Assembly: GCA_002070505.1 (NCBI GenBank)
Contig: MWDJ01000009.1
Span: 1-64,000 of the forward strand
Source of the DNA: Bacteroidetes bacterium ADurb.Bin145
Lineage (GTDB): Bacteria > Bacteroidota > Bacteroidia > Bacteroidales > VadinHA17
Direction: 5' to 3'
DNA: 64,000 nucleotides
The notes beneath the pieces are model-generated. The model saw only the letters and a program-made list of their open reading frames with translations. It was not told where the DNA came from and made no database searches. Position 1 is the stretch's first letter. Each line of letters begins with the position of its first letter. Positions 24,870 through 33,007 of the stretch are shown piece by piece. Both the position numbers and the translations under genes were made by a program.

Positions 24870-26285
24870 TTATGGTAATGTGTAATAAATCGTCAGCTTT
24901 GGGCGCATCAATGCAACAGGATAATCACTCGAAGCAAATCTGAACCCCGGAAATCTTTCAGTGGGCCATAGTCTGAAAAACATACCGTAATTGGGATAAG
25001 TCACCGCATCGGTAGTTGATGCAACCGGGGAGAGGAACAGGCTCGTCACATTAAGCTCTATCATATTGACATTCCTTATGAAAGGTGAAAGATACACCTG
25101 CCCGGCTTCTATTGTCTTAGGCTGGGTGTTCCAGGTGACTTTATGCTCATCCCATGGTTCTACGATCTTCTGTAAAACCGCACCACACCAGACAGTACCC
25201 GCAGAAGGATCGGTATTTTTAAGATATTCCGGATCAAAAGGTATCGGTATATCATACCAGAGAGTCAGCAGGACTTTTTTTATCGTCGCAGATTTTGGCA
25301 GCGTATCGAGATTAAATCCGATCAGACTCCTGTTCGACCTCATCACAGTTAGAACCGGCTCACTGAGAAATGTAGCTTCAAAGTATTTATGATCTCCGAA
25401 ATTTTTGTCAGCTTCGAGATTTGAGATCATGGCATCCTTGCCTCTTGCCGGTCCGGGCTGCAGTTCTATTTTATAATATTGAGACCCATAAGGTATTTTA
25501 AGAACCAGAGGATTCTCTTTGGTCGTAGATCTGAGAATTTCGGCAGCAAACTCCATCTTCTGAGGCTGGAAACCCTCTTTTTCCAGGACGAAAATGTAAC
25601 TCTTGGATCCACCCCTTATAATAAGGTGGTTTACAGTTGCTTCAAGTTTGAATGAATAATGCCAGCCATTGGATCCGTAAACAGTCAGCCTGGCAGTTGT
25701 CGGAATAACCGGTGGAGTTATTATCGGGTTATCAAGATAACAGATTGTCCAGAAAGCAAGAGGCCTTATTATCTGTATACCAAAGCTTAAATATCCGAAT
25801 TTCTCCGGAGGATTGTCCCCCACAGGCAGAAGCTCAGGAGTAATGCGTGTAACCTCACCGGGATTTATCTTAAAACCAACTGGAAGTGGATCGTTAACAA
25901 GATAAGCCAGTGGTGAACCTTCAAGAGGTGCAGCAAAAATTACACTGCCTTCCGGATTTATTATCATGAATTTGATAAGGTTGTAATCACCTGCCTCAAT
26001 TTCAACATTCTCGCTTACAAATCCTGTCCCGAACTTGTAGAGAGGAATAAGCTTATCGGTAAAAACCGGGTTACCTTCGGTATCTTCAACCGAAAACATG
26101 ATCTGATAAGAGACCTGAGAGCTGTCGTCTGAAAGAACTGATTTTGCATCTGTTTCTTCCAGCGAACCAATGGAAAACTCAGCTGTTCCTGTGCCATTTT
26201 CATTATTCTTCTTTTCACAGGAAGAAAAAAAGAAAACCGCAAGGAAAAACAGCCCGATACTGCAAAATGATATCAGGGTTTTCAT
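24870..26285 (-). CDS. Surface lipoprotein with C-terminal DNRLRE domain
   Basis: 471 residues. The N-terminus (LFFLAVFFFSSC) is a lipoprotein signal with the lipidated cysteine near residue 23. A beta-rich middle domain (about 35-180) resembles those of other Bacteroidota lipoproteins with a DUF4382-like carrier fold. From about 295 the sequence RSLIGFNLDTLPKSATIKKV and WDEHKVTWNTQP matches the DNRLRE domain, a jelly-roll found in large cell-surface proteins. It probably has an adhesive or structural surface role. It stands alone between tRNA-Gln and glnS and has its own palindromic terminator. Confidence 0.75.
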   Translation of the reverse strand: MKTLISFCSIGLFFLAVFFFSSCEKKNNENGTGTAEFSIGSLEETDAKSVLSDDSSQVSYQIMFSVEDTEGNPVFTDKLIPLYKFGTGFVSENVEIEAGDYNLIKFMIINPEGSVIFAAPLEGSPLAYLVNDPLPVGFKINPGEVTRITPELLPVGDNPPEKFGYLSFGIQIIRPLAFWTICYLDNPIITPPVIPTTARLTVYGSNGWHYSFKLEATVNHLIIRGGSKSYIFVLEKEGFQPQKMEFAAEILRSTTKENPLVLKIPYGSQYYKIELQPGPARGKDAMISNLEADKNFGDHKYFEATFLSEPVLTVMRSNRSLIGFNLDTLPKSATIKKVLLTLWYDIPIPFDPEYLKNTDPSAGTVWCGAVLQKIVEPWDEHKVTWNTQPKTIEAGQVYLSPFIRNVNMIELNVTSLFLSPVASTTDAVTYPNYGMFFRLWPTERFPGFRFASSDYPVALMRPKLTIYYTLP

Positions 26286-26393
26286 ATTAATCGGATTTGA
26301 ACTACTACTGAAAAAGTTAATTATCTCATTAACAGAGACAAAAACTATGCCGTAATCATTGTAAAAGGAAATATTTTGACGAACGATGCAGGA

Positions 26394-28097
26394 TTATTTA
26401 TTCATCTTTGCCCATGTGTCCTTGAGGGATACGGTCCGGTTAAAGACAAGGCTGCCAGGAGTCGAATCGTAATCGACGCAGAAATAGCCCAGTCTCTGGA
26501 ACTGGAACTTATCCAGCGGTTTAGCCGACTGCAGAGATGGCTCCACTTTGCACCCTTTAAGTATTTTGAGAGAATCTGGATTAAGGAATTTTCTGTAGTC
26601 TTCATCTTTCTGGCCGGCCGGATCTTCGTGATCGAAGAGCCTGTCATAAAGCCTTACTTCTGCGTCCAATGCATAACGGACAGCTACCCAGTGGAGAGTC
26701 CCTTTGACTTTCTTCCCTGAACTTCCTTCTCCGCTTTTTGTTCCGGGATCATAGGTACAATGAACCTCTTCAATGATCCCTGTGTCTTTGTTCTTTCGGA
26801 ATGACTCACACTTTATTATATAGGCTCCTTTAAGTCTTACTTCCTTGCCCGGAGCAAGCCTGAAGAATTTTGACGGTGGTTCTTCCATGAAATCATCACG
26901 TTCGATAAAGATCTCCCTTCCGAAGGGTATTTTCCTTGAATCCATGCTTTCGTCTTCGGGATTATTAATGACCTCCACATCTTCAATTTTATCTTCAGGA
27001 TAGTTCGTTATGATCACTTTTAAGGGATCAAGTACTCCAAAAACTCTTGGAGCCTTAAGGTTAAGATCATCGCGGACAGCATGTTCGAGGAGGGAGACAT
27101 CATTGATAGCCTCAAATTTGGTATAACCGATGAGATCGATAAATTTCCTTACAGACTCCGGAGTATAGCCTCTGCGCCGCAATCCGCAAAGCGTCGGCAT
27201 CCTGGGATCATCCCAGCCGCTTACTCTGCCTTCCTGGACAAGTTCGAGAAGTTTCCGCTTGCTCATCATAGTGTAGGTAAGGTTTAGCCGGTTGAACTCA
27301 ATTTGCCTCGGTCTGTAATCGGATGTCTTAAGCTGATCAATCAGCCAGTCGTATAGCGGACGGTGTACCTCAAATTCCAATGTGCAGAGAGAATGGGTTA
27401 TACCTTCAAAATAGTCACACTGCCCATGTGCAAAATCATACATGGGGTATACGTTCCATTTATCTCCCGTGCGATGATGAGGAGATTTCAATATCCTGTA
27501 AATTATCGGATCCCTCATGTGCATATTGGGAGACTTCATATCGATCTTTGCCCTGAGTACCCTGCTGCCTTCATCAAATTCGCCTTCATTCATCCGGTAG
27601 AACAGATCAAGGTTTTCAGCAACAGGCCTGTTCCTGAAAGGGCTTTCGGTACCGGGCTGGGAAGGAGTGCCTTTTTGAGCTGATATTACTTCAGCAGGCT
27701 GATCATCGACATAAGCCAGTCCTTTCTTTATCAGGTCGATTGCAAAATCAAACAGTTTACCGAAATAGTCCGAAGCATAAAATTCTCTTTCTTCCCAGTC
27801 AAAACCAAGCCAGCGTATATCTTCTTTTATGGAATCAATGTATTCCACTTCCTCTTTAACCGGATTTGTATCGTCGAAACGAAGATTGCATTTGCCTCCG
27901 TATTTCTGAGCCATTCCAAAATCAAGACATATAGCTTTTGCATGACCTATATGAAGGTATCCGTTTGGCTCGGGAGGGAAGCGGGTGTGTATCCTTCCAT
28001 TATTCTTACCCTCTTTCAGATCGTCGATTATGAACTGTTCAATAAAGCTTACAGAAGGTTTCGGTTCTTCTTTCCCTCTGTTGATCTCATCACTCAT
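26394..28097 (-). CDS. glnS: Glutaminyl-tRNA synthetase
   Basis: Class I synthetase that charges tRNA-Gln directly, so this organism need not rely on the GatCAB transamidation route for glutamine. From the ATG at 28097 it has 567 residues. The signature motifs are PPEPNGYLHIGHAKAIC (HIGH) and TMMSKRKL (KMSKS). The C-terminal beta-barrel anticodon-binding region carries the usual DPLKVIITNYPE. An upstream ATG at 28211 would add 38 residues that read through a 7-bp tandem array, so it is rejected. A TATTTTTG box lies 20 bp before the chosen start. The neighbouring tRNA-Gln(CTG) gene on the same strand is its substrate. Confidence 0.96.
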   Translation of the reverse strand: MSDEINRGKEEPKPSVSFIEQFIIDDLKEGKNNGRIHTRFPPEPNGYLHIGHAKAICLDFGMAQKYGGKCNLRFDDTNPVKEEVEYIDSIKEDIRWLGFDWEEREFYASDYFGKLFDFAIDLIKKGLAYVDDQPAEVISAQKGTPSQPGTESPFRNRPVAENLDLFYRMNEGEFDEGSRVLRAKIDMKSPNMHMRDPIIYRILKSPHHRTGDKWNVYPMYDFAHGQCDYFEGITHSLCTLEFEVHRPLYDWLIDQLKTSDYRPRQIEFNRLNLTYTMMSKRKLLELVQEGRVSGWDDPRMPTLCGLRRRGYTPESVRKFIDLIGYTKFEAINDVSLLEHAVRDDLNLKAPRVFGVLDPLKVIITNYPEDKIEDVEVINNPEDESMDSRKIPFGREIFIERDDFMEEPPSKFFRLAPGKEVRLKGAYIIKCESFRKNKDTGIIEEVHCTYDPGTKSGEGSSGKKVKGTLHWVAVRYALDAEVRLYDRLFDHEDPAGQKDEDYRKFLNPDSLKILKGCKVEPSLQSAKPLDKFQFQRLGYFCVDYDSTPGSLVFNRTVSLKDTWAKMNK

Positions 28098-28116
28098 CCT
28101 GACAAATTTAAGATTA

Positions 28117-28124
28117 CAAAAATA
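28117..28124 (-). promoter_or_regulatory. Candidate -7 promoter element for glnS
   Basis: On the minus strand TATTTTTG fits TAnnTTTG and ends 19 bp upstream of the glnS ATG at 28097. A second match (TAAATTTG, 28103-28110) is too close to the start. No -33 box was found. Confidence 0.4.
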
Positions 28125-28190
28125 GGATGAATTTGAGAACCGGCGATGAAAGGGCGGTGAAATTTTCCCCATATGTAAAAAATGTTGCAT

Positions 28191-28225
28191 GATGCAAGAT
28201 GCAGGGTGCAAGGTGCAGGGTGGAA
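28191..28225. repeat. Degenerate 7-bp tandem array upstream of glnS
   Basis: Five units: gatgcaa, gatgcag, ggtgcaa, ggtgcag, ggtggaa. The first 22 bases are identical to part of the array at 49078-49147, although the two loci are 21 kb apart and next to unrelated genes. Confidence 0.8.
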
Positions 28226-28234
28226 GAGCATGTA

Positions 28235-28543
28235 TCAGTATTGGTCTGGTTGATCCGGTTCAAGATAATCTTTCAGAGCGTTCACGTATTCGGCAAATTT
28301 CTTCTTTCCCAGTGGTGTAATGCGGCAAAGCGTCTGGGGATAATTATTGCTGAATTTTTTTATTACATCAATATAACCAGCTTCCTTGAGTTTAGTGATC
28401 TGGATGCTCAGGTTCCCGGCTGTTGCCCCTGTCTGCTTCTGAATAAAAGTGAAATCTGCAGATTCAGCGCTCATTAACAGGGATATTACAGCTAACCTTA
28501 ACTGCGAATGCAGTATCGGATCAAGATCTTTAAAAGGCGTCAT
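28235..28543 (-). CDS. Winged-helix transcriptional regulator
   Basis: About 102 residues. A winged helix-turn-helix domain spans most of the protein: LRLAVISLLMSAESADFTFI, then TGATAGNLSIQITKLKEAGY as recognition helix region, then the wing YPQTLCRITPLGKKKF. This is the small MarR/ArsR-like HTH_27 type found in Bacteroidota. It overlaps the 3' end of the membrane-protein gene upstream by 14 bp (20 bp if the first ATG, 28549, is used), so the two are translationally coupled. It is likely an autoregulator or acts with its membrane partner. Confidence 0.83.
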   Translation of the reverse strand: MTPFKDLDPILHSQLRLAVISLLMSAESADFTFIQKQTGATAGNLSIQITKLKEAGYIDVIKKFSNNYPQTLCRITPLGKKKFAEYVNALKDYLEPDQPDQY

Positions 28544-29117
28544 GATCATCCTTCTTTTTTAAGAGATAACCCGGGATAAGATAACCTGTAAGCATTGCTG
28601 CCGGAACTGCCAGACCGGATATTTCATTTCCGCCGAAATGTGCTATAAGAGCAAAAATCCAGAATGTTATTGCACCAATTATCAGAGGTTTGAATTTAAG
28701 TATTATACCGCTGATGAATGTTGGCATTGCTGCCATGGTGAGGATCAGGGGAGCAAATGATCCCATCTTTTTCCATAGGATAACAGACATTATAACAGCT
28801 GCTATAAGGAATGCTGTCCATGTCCAGACATATACTATTGTTGCATATGTATTGACTTTTTCCTGCCTGCCTCTTACGAAGCCATAGATAAGAGATACGA
28901 ACACCCCGGGTATTACAAATAGCCAGACATACCAGGGAGAAGCGAAGTCAGTGAATTTCAACAGAAGGTACTCGGTGAGGCTGCATGCGAATATGAGCCA
29001 TCCCCAGAAGAGGAGGTGGAAGCTGCTCTGGCGGATACTGACTTTTGTCTTATTGATCATATCAGTTATGATCTTAAGACTTTCCTCTCCGGTCATAATT
29101 TTTTCTTCATTTTCCAT
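28530..29117 (-). CDS. Multi-spanning membrane protein paired with a winged-helix regulator
   Basis: 195 residues from the ATG at 29117 (MENEEKIMTGEESLKIITDM). An amphipathic N-terminal helix precedes about five hydrophobic segments: FHLLFWGWLIFACSLTEYLL, YVWLFVIPGVFVSLIYGF, WTWTAFLIAAVIMSVILW, LILTMAAMPTFISGIIL and LIIGAITFWIFALIAHFGG. No enzyme motif. Genes of this type are commonly cotranscribed with small HTH_27 regulators in Bacteroidota; the function is unknown. The longer start at 29171 would add 18 residues of low family likeness. Confidence 0.72.
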   Translation of the reverse strand: MENEEKIMTGEESLKIITDMINKTKVSIRQSSFHLLFWGWLIFACSLTEYLLLKFTDFASPWYVWLFVIPGVFVSLIYGFVRGRQEKVNTYATIVYVWTWTAFLIAAVIMSVILWKKMGSFAPLILTMAAMPTFISGIILKFKPLIIGAITFWIFALIAHFGGNEISGLAVPAAMLTGYLIPGYLLKKKDDHDAF

Positions 29118-29236
29118 AATAATGGTTATTTTTAAATTGTAATAGGAATTGTAAACATAAACATATTGCAAATATAAAGTAGTTTATAATATAAACCAAA
29201 TATTTTAACAATTAATTTTCATCAATCCTTAAAAAA

Positions 29237-29287
29237 ACTCTAACTCTAAGTACTCTAGGCACTTTAGGCACTCTAAGTACTTTAAAA
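29237..29287. repeat. Degenerate 9-bp tandem array upstream of folB
   Basis: In phase from 29243 the units are actctaagt, actctaggc, actttaggc, actctaagt and actttaaaa, with a partial unit before them. The array ends 34 bp before the folB start codon. Confidence 0.8.
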
Positions 29288-29321
29288 AAACGTATTAATA
29301 ATTTATAACATCACTACTCCC

Positions 29322-29672
29322 ATGGGACTTATCCAGATAGAAGGAATGGAATTTTACGCTTTTCACGGGCATTATAAGGAAGAGCAGATAGTAGGCAGTC
29401 ATTTTATGGTAGATATCACTCTTGAGACAGATACAGATAAGGCAGGAAAGAGTGATGATCTGAGGGATACTTTGAATTATCAGAAAGCTTATTCTGTTGT
29501 TAAGAAGGAGATGGAGACGACATCCAATCTGCTGGAGCATATTGCAACCAGGATCCTTGACGCCCTGTACAGAGAGTTAAGCGGCATAAAAAAAGCAACT
29601 GTAAAGGTTTCAAAACTGAATCCTGTTATGGGAGGGAAGATAGGCAGGGTAAGTGTCGAGCTTTCGCGTTAA
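29322..29672 (+). CDS. folB: Dihydroneopterin aldolase
   Basis: 116-residue enzyme that cleaves 7,8-dihydroneopterin to 6-hydroxymethyl-dihydropterin in folate synthesis. The family pattern is clear: IQIEGMEFYAFHGHYKEEQ at the N-terminus, with the substrate-region FHG; DLRDTLNYQKAYSVVKKEM with the catalytic tyrosine; and LLEHIATRILDAL with the pterin-anchoring glutamate. The C-terminus (GGKIGRVSVEL) forms the last strand. The gene stands alone, preceded by the 9-bp array. Confidence 0.93.
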   Translation: MGLIQIEGMEFYAFHGHYKEEQIVGSHFMVDITLETDTDKAGKSDDLRDTLNYQKAYSVVKKEMETTSNLLEHIATRILDALYRELSGIKKATVKVSKLNPVMGGKIGRVSVELSR

Positions 29673-29727
29673 CGATCTTGTTTCATACAGTGAGAGTTTG
29701 AATGGTTTTATTTATAACAATTTTTGT

Positions 29728-29735
29728 TATTTTTG
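29728..29735 (+). promoter_or_regulatory. Candidate -7 promoter element for the tRNA-Cys region
   Basis: TATTTTTG fits TAnnTTTG. It lies 30 bp before the degenerate tRNA copy and about 105 bp before the real tRNA-Cys, so a transcript from here would include the copy. Confidence 0.4.
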
Positions 29736-29765
29736 CATGCTGGATTTAGTCCAGGCAAAGTTAAT

Positions 29766-29834
29766 TGTCGGTTTACCGAGTGGCCGGCTAGTCCCGAGGA
29801 CTCGGGACAAAACCGGTTACAGCGGTCGACATGA
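29766..29834 (+). pseudogene. Degenerate tRNA-Cys copy with a palindrome in the anticodon arm
   Basis: Bases 29767-29784 are identical to 29842-29859 of the real tRNA-Cys (5' acceptor strand and D-arm). After the anticodon region the likeness resumes (caaaacc at 29808-29814 matching 29874-29880) and continues into the T-arm. The anticodon arm is replaced by a segment 9 bases longer with the palindrome gtcccgag ga ctcgggac. The 3' acceptor strand is missing, so it cannot form a functional tRNA. Confidence 0.8.
29791..29808. repeat. CCCGAG/CTCGGG palindrome inside the tRNA-Cys copy
   Basis: An 8-bp perfect stem, gtcccgag/ctcgggac, with a 2-base spacer. The six central pairs of each arm are the same as in the palindrome beside tRNA-Gln at 24611-24632, where the spacer is 10 bases. 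Confidence 0.75.
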
Positions 29835-29840
29835 ATAAAT

Positions 29841-29911
29841 GGTCGGTTTACCGAGTGGCTAGGTAGTGGTCTGCAAAACCATTTACGGCGGTTCGAATCC
29901 GCCACCGACCT
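29841..29911 (+). tRNA. tRNA-Cys (anticodon GCA)
   Basis: Acceptor GGTCGGT pairs with ACCGACC and is followed by discriminator T. The anticodon stem TGGT/ACCA encloses loop CTGCAAA with anticodon GCA, and the T-arm GGCGG/CCGCC has loop TTCGAAT. CCA is not encoded. A strong terminator follows. A degenerate copy lies 75 bp upstream. Confidence 0.95.
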
Positions 29912-29914
29912 CAG

Positions 29915-29940
29915 AAAGCCCCTGATAATCAGGGGCTTTT
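29915..29940 (+). terminator. Rho-independent terminator after tRNA-Cys
   Basis: aaagcccctg (29915-29924) and caggggcttt (29930-29939) form a 10-bp perfect stem with a 5-base loop and end in TTTT. Confidence 0.88.
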
Positions 29941-30003
29941 GCTTTGATTGGTGGCATATATGGTGGTAAAAATGTATTTTTTATCAAACAAAGAGATTAA
30001 TAT

Positions 30004-30096
30004 GAACAAAAGGATATACTGGAACAGACCCTTAATAACTGGATGGGCAAGCATCCTCAGAGAGTTGATATACTGGTAATAGGGGCAAGAATGTGA
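30004..30096 (+). pseudogene. Relic of a SpoIIE/PP2C-type phosphatase C-terminus
   Basis: A frame of 30 codons ending in TGA reads EQKDILEQTLNNWMGKHPQ, then VDILVIGARM. This resembles the last helix and strand of SpoIIE-family serine phosphatases, where a leucine-rich helix, a W(x)G turn and a QxDDI(L)V(I)G strand close the domain. A stop codon lies 6 bp upstream in frame and no matching sequence was found before it, so only the tail survives. It sits just after tRNA-Cys, a common integration site. The rest of 29941-30203 shows no gene. Confidence 0.55.
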
Positions 30097-30203
30097 TAAA
30101 TCAGACTAAAAGCAGGATAAAACAAAGCCACCTGAATGCTTGCATCACGCTTTGGTATAACATTATTTTACATTAATATTGCCGATATATTAAACGCTAC
30201 AAA

Positions 30204-31316
30204 ATGAAGAAAATAATATCTCAAGCCTTGTTAATCTCACTGGCATTGTTCATCATTACTGAAGGTTTCTCACAGACTGACAAGGGTGATTCCGGCAAGC
30301 CCGGTATTGTAATAGTTCCTGAACTGCATAAGCCGGGGAAGGCCAGAATGCCAAAAGAGAAGAAACTGGCAGGTTACCTCATGGTCTATTTCAAGGACCA
30401 GACTCAATCAGCCTATATGGCTGTCAGCCATGATGGCTATACATTCACTGATCTCAACGGCGGGGAACCGATATTTGATGGTACAAAGCTTGCAGAGCAG
30501 AAAGGTGTACGGGATCCTCATATAGCCCGAGGACCTGACGGAGCATTTTATCTTGCCATGACTGATCTTCATATCTTCGGACAACGTGCTGGTCATCGTG
30601 ATACACAATGGGAACGGCCGCAGGAACAATATGGCTGGGGGAACAACCGCGCTATTGTGCTTATGAAATCATACGACCTTATACACTGGACACATTCGGA
30701 TTTCCGTGTTGACAAAGCTTTTCCGGAATTGGGCGACATAGGTTGCTCGTGGGCACCTGAGACAATCTATGATGATCAGAAAGGGAAAATGATGGTTTAC
30801 TTCACAATAAGGGTCGGTAACGGAGATTGCCATATATATTATTCATATACTGACGATGCGTTTACCAGGCTGGAGACAATGCCGGTCCGCCTTTATGACG
30901 GTGGAGGGATAGACGGCGACATTACTAAGGTAAAAGATAAGTACCATCTGTTCATAGTATCGGATGCCAAAATTTTCCATGCAGTCTCCGACAAGCTCAC
31001 ACAGGGCTACATTTCTGAACCCAACCGTATTGATCCTGAAAAGGTCTCAACCGAAGCGCCAAACTTATTCAGGCGACTTGGTACTGACAGGTGGGTGCTC
31101 ATGTACGATGTCTATGGTGCCAGGCCCAATAACATGGGGTTCAGCGAAACCGCCGATTTTGTATCCTACACCCACCTGGGCCACTGCAATGAGGGTGTAA
31201 TGAAGACAACTAATTTCGAACGTCCTAAACACGGTGCAGTGACACATCTGACAATGAAGGAGCTGAAAGCAATCACAGATTACTGGAATATCGATATCTG
31301 GCAGGAAAATAAATGA
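30204..31316 (+). CDS. Secreted glycoside hydrolase family 43 protein
   Basis: 370 residues with signal peptide (ISQALLISLALFIITEGFSQ). A five-bladed beta-propeller of GH43 type follows. The expected acidic triad is visible: VRDPHI (general base Asp, near residue 103), WAPETIYDD (region of the transition-state Asp/Glu), and TEAPNLF (general acid Glu, near 285). Such enzymes remove arabinose, xylose or galactose from plant or bacterial polysaccharides; the sub-specificity cannot be read here. It faces the serine-hydrolase gene on the opposite strand, with 39 bp between the stops, and begins the carbohydrate-related part of the window. Confidence 0.85.
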   Translation: MKKIISQALLISLALFIITEGFSQTDKGDSGKPGIVIVPELHKPGKARMPKEKKLAGYLMVYFKDQTQSAYMAVSHDGYTFTDLNGGEPIFDGTKLAEQKGVRDPHIARGPDGAFYLAMTDLHIFGQRAGHRDTQWERPQEQYGWGNNRAIVLMKSYDLIHWTHSDFRVDKAFPELGDIGCSWAPETIYDDQKGKMMVYFTIRVGNGDCHIYYSYTDDAFTRLETMPVRLYDGGGIDGDITKVKDKYHLFIVSDAKIFHAVSDKLTQGYISEPNRIDPEKVSTEAPNLFRRLGTDRWVLMYDVYGARPNNMGFSETADFVSYTHLGHCNEGVMKTTNFERPKHGAVTHLTMKELKAITDYWNIDIWQENK

Positions 31317-31355
31317 CAGGCTGGGCTGCCGGATAAAACAATTCTTTACAAATAA

Positions 31356-32987
31356 TTACTTTATTTCTACCAGACTGCCCCTTAACTGAACACGGGGAGG
31401 TGCTCCTGCCGGGCCCCGCGCCTGGGCTCCGGATGTACTTTGTTCAATTGTGATTCTCACCCCGCCGTTAAGCTCTGAAAATCTGAAGACTATTGTTTGA
31501 GGTCCAAGACTTTCTTCTACAAACCTGGTTGTTATTTCCAGTGTTGCGTTATCAGTCCAGGCATAACTTGCAGCAGCTATGAATGATGTCTGGGGTGAAC
31601 TATAATTGGCATCTATTGATTTTGATGAAGGATTACGTGAAGGAGACAGGAGGGAAGTTGATGCTGATTTTGTTATTTTCCAGCTTCCCTGTCCGGCTTT
31701 GAACACGGAGATCTGGTTATCTCTTTTTAAACCAAAGCTGCATCCATCGCTGTTAAAAGCAAAATACACTGATTGGATCCGGTAATCATTTTCCTCTAAA
31801 CTGAACTCCTTTCCTGAAATTCTTGTTTCAAAATCTGATTTGGTTGTTTTGGAAACAGTTGTTTTCAGGCTAAGGGAGGATTGTTTCTTTTGTAATTCAC
31901 TGTAAAATCCCTGATTTGCAGGAAGAGATGTATTCGATTTAATCGCCGGAATAAGATAATTATGAACAAGGTTCAGCTCATCCTGTGTATCTCTTGCATT
32001 TGCAGTCAGAACGACAATGGCATCCTTGTCAGGTATCAGAACAACAAACTGACCGGCCATTCCATCAAGACGAACAGTATTGTTCCTCCCGCGCCACATC
32101 TGGTAGCAGTAGCCCTGAGCCCAGTCATTTTCATCATTGGATAGTTTGGGAGAACCACCTTTACTCTCGATTTTAAATGAAGTGGCTTCTTTTACCCATT
32201 CTTTAGGTACAAGCTGCTTTTTATTCCAGACACCCTGCTGCAGAAGTAACTGACCGAATTTCGCCAGATCTTCTGAACGAAGTCTTAGTCCGATCATTCC
32301 GAGATTTATTCCCTGTGGATTGAGATCCCAGTCGATCCCGCGGATCCCAAGTGGCTGAAAGATCCTTGGCATCAGGTAATCAAACAATGTCTGGCCGGTA
32401 ACCTGCTGAACAATGGCGGACAACATAAATGTTGCCATATTATTGTACATAAAAACTGTTCCTGGTTTATGGACCGGTTCAGTGCCGAGGAAGGTATTGA
32501 TCCAATCGCCACCGGCACCCATTGACCTGGGTTCAGGATCCTGTCCGGCCGACATTGTCAGAAGATTCTGTACTGTCATTTCCTTCATATAATCGCTTAG
32601 TATGTCGGGCTGAGAATAAGGGAAAAAAGAATAAACTTTATCAGTAAGCTTCAGTCTGTTTTCCGATACTGCCAGACCAATTCCTGTTGCAGCGAAAGTT
32701 TTACTTGCTGAGTACAGCAGATGCTTGTTATCAGGTCCGAACGGGTCCCACCAGCCCTCTGCTATAACTTTGCCATGCCTGAGAAACATGAAACTGTGTA
32801 GTTCCACCCTGCTTGCTGTGTCAGCAGCATTCAGAAAATCAATTATTCCCTGAGAAGACACTCCTTCTGTTTCGGGAGTACTTCGTGGTAATTTAACTGT
32901 AATTTGCCCTGGCAGTTCAGATATTAAAACCGAACTTACAATAGAAATCAGGAATGCCTGAATCAGAATTTTTTTAAAACTATCCAT
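31356..32987 (-). CDS. Secreted serine hydrolase, beta-lactamase (class C/PBP) family
   Basis: About 543 residues from the ATG at 32987, which gives a normal signal peptide (KILIQAFLISIVSSVLISELPGQ region). The beta-lactamase fold is at about 30-340: the nucleophile motif is YSASKTF (SxxK), the second motif YNN (YxN), and the third motif position reads GMAGQ. A C-terminal beta-rich domain (about 380-543) is of the type found in esterase/peptidase members. Probable role: periplasmic esterase or D-amino-acid peptidase, not antibiotic resistance. It follows the DUF1080 gene by 20 bp and is probably in one transcript with it. The upstream ATG at 33026 would overlap that gene. Confidence 0.82.
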   Translation of the reverse strand: MDSFKKILIQAFLISIVSSVLISELPGQITVKLPRSTPETEGVSSQGIIDFLNAADTASRVELHSFMFLRHGKVIAEGWWDPFGPDNKHLLYSASKTFAATGIGLAVSENRLKLTDKVYSFFPYSQPDILSDYMKEMTVQNLLTMSAGQDPEPRSMGAGGDWINTFLGTEPVHKPGTVFMYNNMATFMLSAIVQQVTGQTLFDYLMPRIFQPLGIRGIDWDLNPQGINLGMIGLRLRSEDLAKFGQLLLQQGVWNKKQLVPKEWVKEATSFKIESKGGSPKLSNDENDWAQGYCYQMWRGRNNTVRLDGMAGQFVVLIPDKDAIVVLTANARDTQDELNLVHNYLIPAIKSNTSLPANQGFYSELQKKQSSLSLKTTVSKTTKSDFETRISGKEFSLEENDYRIQSVYFAFNSDGCSFGLKRDNQISVFKAGQGSWKITKSASTSLLSPSRNPSSKSIDANYSSPQTSFIAAASYAWTDNATLEITTRFVEESLGPQTIVFRFSELNGGVRITIEQSTSGAQARGPAGAPPRVQLRGSLVEIK

Positions 32988-33007
32988 AACATTATCTATT
33001 AAATAAT

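Noticed and set aside
28098-28211. N-terminal extension of glnS from an upstream ATG
   Set aside because: The extra codons read through a 7-bp tandem array and a promoter-like box, and the family starts at the later ATG.
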